From positions 186,001 through 250,000 of the forward strand of contig CBDBGT010000013.1 in NCBI GenBank assembly GCA_965205365.1: a stretch of DNA of 64,000 nucleotides, read 5' to 3'. The position numbers and the translations under genes are program-made. Positions 58,414 to 64,000 of this stretch are shown here, in pieces. The notes beneath the pieces are model-generated. The model made no database searches. It saw only the letters and a list, made by a program, of their open reading frames with translations, and had not been told where the DNA came from. Numbering within the stretch: position 1 is the stretch's first letter; each line of letters begins with the position of its first letter. The stretch comes from JALZUR01 sp965205365 (GTDB lineage Bacteria; Bdellovibrionota; Bdellovibrionia; Bdellovibrionales; UBA1609).

Positions 58414-59043
58414 ATGCAGAGTTTAAAAACTATATGTGAAATACCTGTTTCAAAAAGAGATGTGGCTTGGGAAGAAAAGCTTTTTAATGCAATTATGGAT
58501 TTTCCAATTTTCTTAGCCAAAGACCAGCCTTTTCAAGGTCCTGATGGATTTTCTTATATGCACATTTCATCTAAAACAGGAGCTCAAATCAATAAAGATA
58601 ATTTTTTAAAATGGTGCTTTGAATCTGGTGTAGGCCTTGTACTAAACTTAGAAAACAAGAAAACTCCAGATTTCGTATTTAATTACGGAATGGTTTGGAA
58701 TTTTTTATGGCGAGGTGTTTTTATAAATAAAGTGCCTGCAGATTTAAAGGAATCTAACGACACTTATATACATGAAATTTCTGAAGGATTTTTACCAAAA
58801 ACAGTAAGAAAAAACATTCGAATTTTTTTAGATACAAATAAAGTTAATAACGCCAAGCTTACTCTAGTCAGTGGAGGTGATAAAGCTCCATATGAAATCC
58901 TATGGTATTTCCCAGAGCTTCAAAAACTAGAAGAAAAAGAGCAGATGGCTTTACTAAAAGCTATTTCATGGTTTCTGCCATTAGATTACAGGCTTGCATG
59001 GGCTGATGAACTAGAGAAAGAGCTTTTATTTAAAAGCCTTTGA
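58414..59043 (+). CDS. Cytoplasmic protein of unknown function
   Basis: A 209-residue protein, no signal peptide and no membrane segment. It has a mixed pattern with several aromatic and acidic motifs (FSYMHISSKTGAQINKDNFL, WNFLWRGVF, APYEILWYFPELQ). I do not recognise a family. Codon use and good length suggest a real gene. The neighbour on the other strand is a PilZ protein. Confidence 0.7.
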   Translation: MQSLKTICEIPVSKRDVAWEEKLFNAIMDFPIFLAKDQPFQGPDGFSYMHISSKTGAQINKDNFLKWCFESGVGLVLNLENKKTPDFVFNYGMVWNFLWRGVFINKVPADLKESNDTYIHEISEGFLPKTVRKNIRIFLDTNKVNNAKLTLVSGGDKAPYEILWYFPELQKLEEKEQMALLKAISWFLPLDYRLAWADELEKELLFKSL

Positions 59044-59069
59044 CAATAGAAATTATCTTTTTAATAAAA

Positions 59070-59447
59070 TTAATCTAATTCTCCTGCCTGAGGCAATAAA
59101 TCAACTAAACACTCTCTCCAATATGTTGGAGTGTCTGGAGAAAAACTTACCACTACCTCAAACATGCCTTTTCCCCTATGACGAGTAAGACCAATGGTTC
59201 CATCAAGCTCTAATTCCATTTGATGGACATAAAGAGAAATAGACATTCCCTTCAAGGCGTCTAGAGTGAGGTTGCCTTTTAAATCATTTATTAACAAATC
59301 CTTTCGAGCTATCAATAACAAAAAGCCGCTAATTGATGTATCTATGATTTGAGCCTTAGTACAGATTTGTTTTAAGGTATCATTGTTAACAATTTGTTCT
59401 ACATCTAAATGTTGAATATATTTTCTTTTTTCAGATCTTCGCTCCAT
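59070..59447 (-). CDS. PilZ-domain protein (c-di-GMP binding)
   Basis: A 125-residue single-domain protein. The two PilZ ligand motifs are visible: RxxxR in ERRSEKRKY at the N-terminus and DxSxxG in IIDTSISGF near residue 35. Such proteins bind cyclic-di-GMP and often control motility or surface growth. PilB in this window has an N-terminal domain that can also respond to c-di-GMP. Confidence 0.72.
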   Translation of the reverse strand: MERRSEKRKYIQHLDVEQIVNNDTLKQICTKAQIIDTSISGFLLLIARKDLLINDLKGNLTLDALKGMSISLYVHQMELELDGTIGLTRHRGKGMFEVVVSFSPDTPTYWRECLVDLLPQAGELD

Positions 59448-59618
59448 CTTATCATCCTTATTAGTTTTGCAAATTAGTTCCTACCCAGGCTATCGGCTAT
59501 AGGAAGATAAATATTTAGCTTTAATATGAGCAGTCTCAATTTGACACTACTAATATTAAAAAACTAAAAGATTGTAGTAACTTAAGAGATTCACTATAGT
59601 AACCTTAGAGGGCTAAAG

Positions 59619-60971
59619 ATGGTATTTTGTAATAAAACACTAAATTTAAAGAAAATAAGTCATATTGGCTTAGATATGGATCATACATTGATTCAGTATC
59701 ATAGTAAAAATTTTGAACAGATTTCTTATGAAAATATGAAAAATAAGCTCATTCAAAAAGGATATTCAAAAGAAATTTCTAAACTCAGCTTTGATTACAA
59801 TAGAGCTATCCGAGGCCTTGTCATTGATAAGGCCACAGGAAATATATTTAAAGTAAGTAGATACGGAATGGTTAAAGAGGCCTACCACGGGCTTTCTAAA
59901 ATTGATTTTGAATCTCAAAAAAAACAGTTTGGAACAAAATTTATAGATTTAAGTGATCCTAATTTTGATTGTGTTGACACTAACTTTTCAATTTCTCATG
60001 CCTGTTTATTTTCACAAATTGTTGAGTTAAAAGCTAAAAATCCAGACTTAAACCTCCCCGCTTTTTCAAGGTTATCAGAAGACCTTACTTTAGTTTTAGA
60101 TGAATCTCATAGGGATGGATCTATTAAAAATGAAGTTACAAAAAACCCAGAGCAATATGTTAAAAGAACCCAAGAAGTGGTTAAAGGAATTGAAAAATTT
60201 AAAAAGCATGGAATAAAATTCTTTATAGCTACTAATTCTGATTATGCATATACAAATAAAATTTTAAAATTTGCGCTAAATCCATTTATAAAAAACGGCA
60301 CATGGAAGGACTTATTTGAATATACGTTTACACTTTGTATGAAGCCAGGTTTTTTTTATACAAACTCCCCCTTATTAAAAATCAATTCAAAGAATGGAAA
60401 AATGGAAAATTGGAATAAAGCCATTGTTCCAGGTATTTACCAAGGTGGATCAGCAAAGCTTTTATCAAAACAACTAAACATCATGGATGATAATATTTTA
60501 TACGTTGGGGATCATGTTTATGGTGATATCTTAATGTTAAAAAAAAGCTGTGGTTGGAAGACTGCTCTTGTCATTGAAGAGTTAGGTGAGGAGATAAAAC
60601 AAAATCAAAAAGCACTTGCTGTTACAAATGAGATAAAGGTTTTAATGAATCAGAAATTAGAGTTAGAGTATTTTTTAAATGAGCTTGTAGGTGGGCGCTT
60701 AGAGGAAGAAGTAGACAGATCTGAGGAAGAAAAAAAAATATTAGAACAAATTCTTTCTCTAGATAAAAAGCTCGCACCATTAATCAACACAAGATCTCAA
60801 ATCTATAATAAACACTGGGGCCCTGTTATGAGGGCCGGAGTTGAAGAAAGTCAGTTTGCACATCAAGTGGAAGGGTACTCAGATATTTATATGGCAAGTA
60901 TTACAGATCTTCTAGCAGAATCACCAAGAATGTACTTTAGATCTTACATTAGAAAAATGGCACATGATTAA
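59619..60971 (+). CDS. HAD-superfamily 5'-nucleotidase (cN-II type)
   Basis: A 450-residue HAD phosphatase of the cytosolic 5'-nucleotidase II/HAD-IG group. The catalytic DxD is in IGLDMDHTLIQYHSK near residue 18, motif II near 206 (FIATNSD), and motif III in YVGDHVYGDILMLKK near 295. The C-terminal 100 residues are helical and charged, as in the family. It probably removes phosphate from purine nucleotides such as IMP. Confidence 0.87.
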   Translation: MVFCNKTLNLKKISHIGLDMDHTLIQYHSKNFEQISYENMKNKLIQKGYSKEISKLSFDYNRAIRGLVIDKATGNIFKVSRYGMVKEAYHGLSKIDFESQKKQFGTKFIDLSDPNFDCVDTNFSISHACLFSQIVELKAKNPDLNLPAFSRLSEDLTLVLDESHRDGSIKNEVTKNPEQYVKRTQEVVKGIEKFKKHGIKFFIATNSDYAYTNKILKFALNPFIKNGTWKDLFEYTFTLCMKPGFFYTNSPLLKINSKNGKMENWNKAIVPGIYQGGSAKLLSKQLNIMDDNILYVGDHVYGDILMLKKSCGWKTALVIEELGEEIKQNQKALAVTNEIKVLMNQKLELEYFLNELVGGRLEEEVDRSEEEKKILEQILSLDKKLAPLINTRSQIYNKHWGPVMRAGVEESQFAHQVEGYSDIYMASITDLLAESPRMYFRSYIRKMAHD

Positions 60972-61357
60972 ATTTTAATGATTCAAGATGTAACAATTTA
61001 ATTTTCTATTTATTATATATTGTTGAATGAGACTCTCCTTTTTTTAGGGATCTATATACTTAATTGCACCAGACTAATCAAACTTTTGGTTTTGGGCGTA
61101 CAGCTTTCCCAGATTCTTGATTGCAATTCGAAACTTTGTACCGTGGCCGCGTAGAGCATTGCCTTTTGATAGGTCACGGTCCCGTTTTTTTTTACTTCTA
61201 CGCCCTTTAACCAGCTCAATCGCCGGAGTTTATATGCGAACGCTGCCATTAAAGTATTGTGCGTCCAGTGTGGGGGAATAACATCAGGGGAATTGACATT
61301 TCAAAAAGCGCACGGTTTTTTAACTCAACACAAATTTTATACATATGTTTTTGCAGA
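60972..61357. other. Non-coding stretch with a GC-richer segment
   Basis: Bases 61070-61290 are clearly richer in G+C than the surroundings. A minus-strand frame (61052-61249) encodes 65 residues with no recognisable motif. The block could be a transferred fragment next to the toxin-antitoxin pair. I see no attachment site that I can name. Confidence 0.35.
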
Positions 61358-61624
61358 CTATTCATAAACGTCTTTACGGTGTCCAATTTTAATAACATGA
61401 ACAGTTACAGTCTTTCTCTTTATAAAATAAATGATTCTATAATCTCCTACTCTGAGCTTCATATATCTTTTAAGGTTTCTTCTCAATGGTAAACCGAACT
61501 TAATAGGATCAACCATAAGTCTTTCTTCAATTGCCCTGCGTATTATATATTTTAGGTCATTAGAAATTTTCTTAAGATCCTTCTTAGTGGACTGCTTGTA
61601 TAAGATGTTCCACTTCACTTCCAA
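61358..61624 (-). CDS. RelE/ParE-family toxin
   Basis: An 88-residue protein with the RelE fold pattern: an N-terminal strand and two helices (KKDLKKISNDLKYIIRRAIEE), then LRRNLKRYMKLRVGDYRIIY and HVIKIGHRKDVYE, the classic end of RelE-type mRNA interferases. It overlaps the antitoxin gene by 10 bases. Toxic activity is probable but the target (ribosome-bound mRNA or gyrase) is not certain. Confidence 0.87.
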   Translation of the reverse strand: MEVKWNILYKQSTKKDLKKISNDLKYIIRRAIEERLMVDPIKFGLPLRRNLKRYMKLRVGDYRIIYFIKRKTVTVHVIKIGHRKDVYE

Positions 61625-61833
61625 ACAGCCTCATGAGAAAGCTCATTTTCCTTTTCTCGATCATCTGCTACCTTAGCAAAATAAAGATCTTCTTGTAGTT
61701 CTAAAGCTTCTTTTGTTAGTTCAATCACAATAGAAGACAAAGAAGGGGCTCCCTTTAATTTTTGTATTTGTTCCAACTCTGAGTATAACTCATCTTCTAC
61801 AGAGAGATTAATTCTTTTTTTAGTTGTTGGCAT
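61615..61833 (-). CDS. Antitoxin, ribbon-helix-helix type
   Basis: A 72-residue protein beginning PTTKKRINLSVEDELYSELE, a ribbon-helix-helix DNA-binding pattern, with an acidic C-terminus that would bind the toxin. It is the first gene of the pair, with AGGAGG 7 bases before its ATG, and its promoter is covered by a perfect palindrome, so it probably represses its own operon. Confidence 0.87.
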   Translation of the reverse strand: MPTTKKRINLSVEDELYSELEQIQKLKGAPSLSSIVIELTKEALELQEDLYFAKVADDREKENELSHEAVWK

Positions 61834-61847
61834 GAAGCCTCCTATCT

Positions 61848-61879
61848 ACAAATATGTTACACTGGTGTAACATATTTGT
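61848..61879. promoter_or_regulatory. Palindromic operator of the toxin-antitoxin operon
   Basis: ACAAATATGTTACAC, two bases TG, then GTGTAACATATTTGT: perfect 15-bp arms. The palindrome overlaps the -35 and -10 boxes of the antitoxin promoter, so binding there would block transcription. Confidence 0.85.
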
Positions 61880-61882
61880 CAA
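61854..61882 (-). promoter_or_regulatory. Sigma-70 promoter of the toxin-antitoxin operon
   Basis: On the minus strand TTGACA (61877-61882) and TAACAT (61854-61859) are separated by 17 bases. The -35 box is perfect and the -10 box matches at four of six positions. Confidence 0.82.
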
Positions 61883-62005
61883 GCCCTGTTGACTGCTTTT
61901 CTTAATTTGAAACTAATTTTAGAGCGGAGCCTCTTAATCCTGCCCCGTGAGCGTGCTCAAAGTTAGCTAGGATTATTCGACCACGCCAGTTACAGTATCG
62001 CCCTG

Positions 62006-62407
62006 TTGAAGAAGGGTCTCTATGTTCCCGGGAAAAAATACACCATAAAGAATTTCCCCAAAGCAGTACCTAGCGCAGATAAAAGACTTGAGTATGTTTA
62101 CAGCTATTCTAATGAGAATGATACTCTTGCCCCTAGTCAACTTAAAGTTATTGGAGACCCTGTAGCGATATTCACTATAGAAGCAAGTACAGATCCAAAT
62201 ATTTTATACATTTATTCTAAGGAATCATCTGTTGATTTTGATAGAGGTCACCTTTATCAAGCTATATTAGATTCCCATGACGACTTAGGCTCAAAATGGA
62301 ATCATCAGTTAATGCTTTATTACGTCGATCAATCTGTAATTAAAGACTCTAACTTTTCTCAAGGACCACATGAACTAGGTCGCGGGATAGATTTTGTCCA
62401 ATACTGA
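62006..62407 (+). CDS. Unknown protein, possibly the C-terminal part of a larger gene
   Basis: A 133-residue frame starting at TTG 62006; no convincing ribosome site. It may be truncated, because the open frame reaches a stop only 42 bases upstream and the sequence just before is unlike a promoter. It has PKAVPSADKRLEYVYSYS and FDRGHLYQAILDSHDDLG, with no recognised family. It follows the toxin-antitoxin pair and may belong to the same acquired segment. Confidence 0.4.
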   Translation: MKKGLYVPGKKYTIKNFPKAVPSADKRLEYVYSYSNENDTLAPSQLKVIGDPVAIFTIEASTDPNILYIYSKESSVDFDRGHLYQAILDSHDDLGSKWNHQLMLYYVDQSVIKDSNFSQGPHELGRGIDFVQY

Positions 62408-62462
62408 GGAATGAATTCATTTTTTAAATACTTATTAACTCCATCCATAGTTGTTATTTTAT

Positions 62463-63047
62463 TTATCCTAAGCTCCGGAACAAGCCGGTCCTGGAAAGTG
62501 TCAAAAGACCTTTCAATTCGTCTGCAACAACGCCAATTTTAATTACTTTTACCATATAAAAAAGACTAAAGATTTGTTTCTCTTCTTTACAAATTGTAAA
62601 ATATATTTTCTTCTTCCATGTTCTTTTAAATTTTCTTTTTAAATTAAATAAAGCTGTATTTCTACAATCTGTTTTCCTAGTGTCATGGGGTTCTAATATA
62701 GAAACCTTATAGCTATTAAATTTAAATTCATTTTTAGAGGGAGGAAATTTTTTTGTAAGCAACTGTGTCACCTTAAAAGAAATTTTATTATTGTCTATTT
62801 TTTCAAGTTTAATACCAAAACTTCTTTTCTTAAGTGGAAAAAGAGCCTTATAAATTGCTCTAGTGATTTCTTCAGGCGTGTCCACTGAACTTGGCTTAAT
62901 AAGTAAAGGACGTGGCTGCTTATAGCCTTTTAAGGTTTTAACAACAAAAGCCATGGAAAACACAAACCCTAAACAAATAATCAGGATTGGAGCCCATAAC
63001 CCTTTTGAAAAGCTTTTAAACGGTCTTTTAGATTTATTCACAGCCAT
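62463..63047 (-). CDS. Membrane-anchored protein of unknown function
   Basis: A 194-residue protein from ATG 63047 (an earlier ATG at 63077 is possible). One membrane helix near residues 17-40 (LWAPILIICLGFVFSMAFVV) follows a basic cytoplasmic tail; the rest is predicted periplasmic. No domain recognised. It is divergent from the DUF2520 gene. Confidence 0.55.
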   Translation of the reverse strand: MAVNKSKRPFKSFSKGLWAPILIICLGFVFSMAFVVKTLKGYKQPRPLLIKPSSVDTPEEITRAIYKALFPLKKRSFGIKLEKIDNNKISFKVTQLLTKKFPPSKNEFKFNSYKVSILEPHDTRKTDCRNTALFNLKRKFKRTWKKKIYFTICKEEKQIFSLFYMVKVIKIGVVADELKGLLTLSRTGLFRSLG

Positions 63048-63116
63048 AAACCTTGCAATTTTTTGTAAAAGGGGCAAGTTCTATGTCAAAGACTTGATCT
63101 TAAAAGGCAGGTACTT

Positions 63117-63839
63117 ATGAATAAAAACTCCTTAAAGGGGCTTAAAAGCTCATCTATTGTACAAATTGGATTTGGGCGCTTGGGTGTTCATTTATATAAA
63201 CATTTAAACAGTTTCTTTAAAGATCCCATCCACCTATCCATTGGAGAAGATCAGTCTAAAAAGCTAATGAAAAATCCAGAAGTTAAGTACATTTTTTTAG
63301 CTGTTCCAGATTCAAAAATATTAAATTACATTAATAAAATTCCTAAAAAAATTAAAATTATCCATTTTTCAGGGTTTTATTTTTATTCTAAAGCAGCCGG
63401 TATTCACCCTGTCCAAAGTTTTTCTAAAAAAAGCACCTATGACTTTAATAAAATAGATTTTGTGACTGATAAAAAATTAGATGAGTTTTTAAAAATTGTT
63501 TTTAAAAAAAATCAATTTATAAACCCAGAAAATAAAAAAAAGTATCATACCTACCTATCAGTAACAGCAAACTCATTACAGCTTTTAATGAATCAATTAG
63601 GCGATACCTTTCAAAAAGAAACAGACATACCCAAAGAAATTTTAAAAAAAATCACAATACAGTCTCTTAGTAGTGAACTTCTGTATAAAAAAGAAAGTTT
63701 TTCTGGCCCTTGGACTCGCAATGAAAGAAAACCCCAAGAAAAAGAAGTGGCAAAATATGACAACAACACTTTAAAAGAATTAAATGAAATGTTTAAAAAA
63801 CTTATAGCGAGACACCAAGATGAATGTGCCAAAATTTAA
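63117..63839 (+). CDS. Rossmann-like, DUF2520-type NAD(P)-binding protein
   Basis: A 240-residue protein with a dinucleotide loop VQIGFGRLGVHLYKHL near residue 14, the segment KYIFLAVPDSKIL and GIHPVQSFSKK near 97, which is the DUF2520 signature. The C-terminal part is helical, as in ketopantoate-reductase-like enzymes. The start of panB overlaps its stop, so a role in pantothenate synthesis, possibly as a reductase, is suggested by context. Confidence 0.75.
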   Translation: MNKNSLKGLKSSSIVQIGFGRLGVHLYKHLNSFFKDPIHLSIGEDQSKKLMKNPEVKYIFLAVPDSKILNYINKIPKKIKIIHFSGFYFYSKAAGIHPVQSFSKKSTYDFNKIDFVTDKKLDEFLKIVFKKNQFINPENKKKYHTYLSVTANSLQLLMNQLGDTFQKETDIPKEILKKITIQSLSSELLYKKESFSGPWTRNERKPQEKEVAKYDNNTLKELNEMFKKLIARHQDECAKI

Positions 63840-64000
63840 AAATTCTAAAAATATAAGATTTCTGAGTATGGTCACTTGTTACGATGCTTCTTTTGCCAAA
63901 GCCTTAGAGAAAACAAATATTGACTCCATACTAGTTGGAGACTCTGTAGCCATGGTTATATACGGTGAAAAATCTACAATAAACGCTACAGTTGAGATGA
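63820..64000 (+). CDS. panB: 3-methyl-2-oxobutanoate hydroxymethyltransferase, 3' end outside window
   Basis: The first 60 residues only. VTCYDASFAKALEKTNIDSI followed by LVGDSVAMVIYG is the diagnostic PanB opening, with the metal-binding aspartate in LVGDS. PanB makes ketopantoate, the first step of pantothenate synthesis. ATG 63820 overlaps the stop region of the DUF2520 gene by 20 bases. Confidence 0.88.
   Translation, partial: MNVPKFKNSKNIRFLSMVTCYDASFAKALEKTNIDSILVGDSVAMVIYGEKSTINATVEM

Noticed and set aside
61052..62005. Possible integron cassettes around the toxin-antitoxin pair.
   Set aside because: I could not find an attC core site with the usual GTTRRRY end and paired arms, nor an integrase gene.

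Overview
The window is AT-rich DNA from a Gram-negative bacterium. The outer-membrane set (bamA, skp, lpxA, lpxB, lpxK, lptE, lolC/E, lolD), a type IV pilus cluster in the order pilB - pilT-like - pilC - pilS - pilR, encoded tRNA CCA ends and many lipoproteins fit a Bdellovibrionota or deltaproteobacterial-type lineage. That placement rests on gene content and order only; I cannot name a genus.

Layout. 1-8.4 kb is a decaying accessory segment. It holds an incomplete LysR regulator, a truncated LysR, the C-terminal stub of a large membrane protein, an intact crotonase, and then an insertion-sequence cluster. An ISL3-family element sits just upstream of an exported protein gene. An IS1634-family element has split a second exported protein gene and is flanked by a perfect 140-bp target duplication. 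tRNA-Lys and tRNA-Glu follow at 8.4-8.6 kb. 8.7-16.2 kb is core: purA, a 2-hydroxyacid dehydrogenase with an apparent AUU start, a class V aminotransferase, lptE, holA, rpsT and murJ. 16.3-21.7 kb is a second accessory segment: transposase relics (IS982-, IS66- and IS110-like), a formylglycine-enzyme-like exported protein and a lipoprotein with seven FG-GAP-like repeats.

22.3-36 kb is a long envelope and translation run, all on the plus strand: a PgpH-type 7TM-HD protein, ybeY, prfB with its programmed +1 frameshift, lolC/E, lolD, (relic), bamA, skp, fabZ, lpxA, lpxB, lpxK and a DUF3108 lipoprotein. Many of these overlap by 4-23 bases and were probably co-transcribed. 36-39.6 kb carries two paralogous von Willebrand A lipoprotein genes separated by an intact IS630-family element. 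The second has a 30-G tract that throws it out of frame, which looks like a phase-variable switch in the off state.

39.6-51 kb is regulatory and motility DNA: a CHASE2 histidine kinase with an unusual NtrC-like regulator, ribF, and the pilus cluster, in which the PilT position is taken by a protein without recognisable ATPase motifs. 51-64 kb is metabolism (asnS, a three-subunit acyl-CoA carboxylase, pfkA, a HAD 5'-nucleotidase, a DUF2520 protein and the start of panB), plus a PilZ protein, unknowns, and a RelB/RelE-type toxin-antitoxin pair with a perfect 15-bp-arm palindromic operator over its promoter.

Most worth following up are the poly-G switch, the 140-bp target duplication that may allow precise gene restoration, the motif-less PilT-like protein in the pilus operon, and the NtrC-like regulator without GAFTGA.
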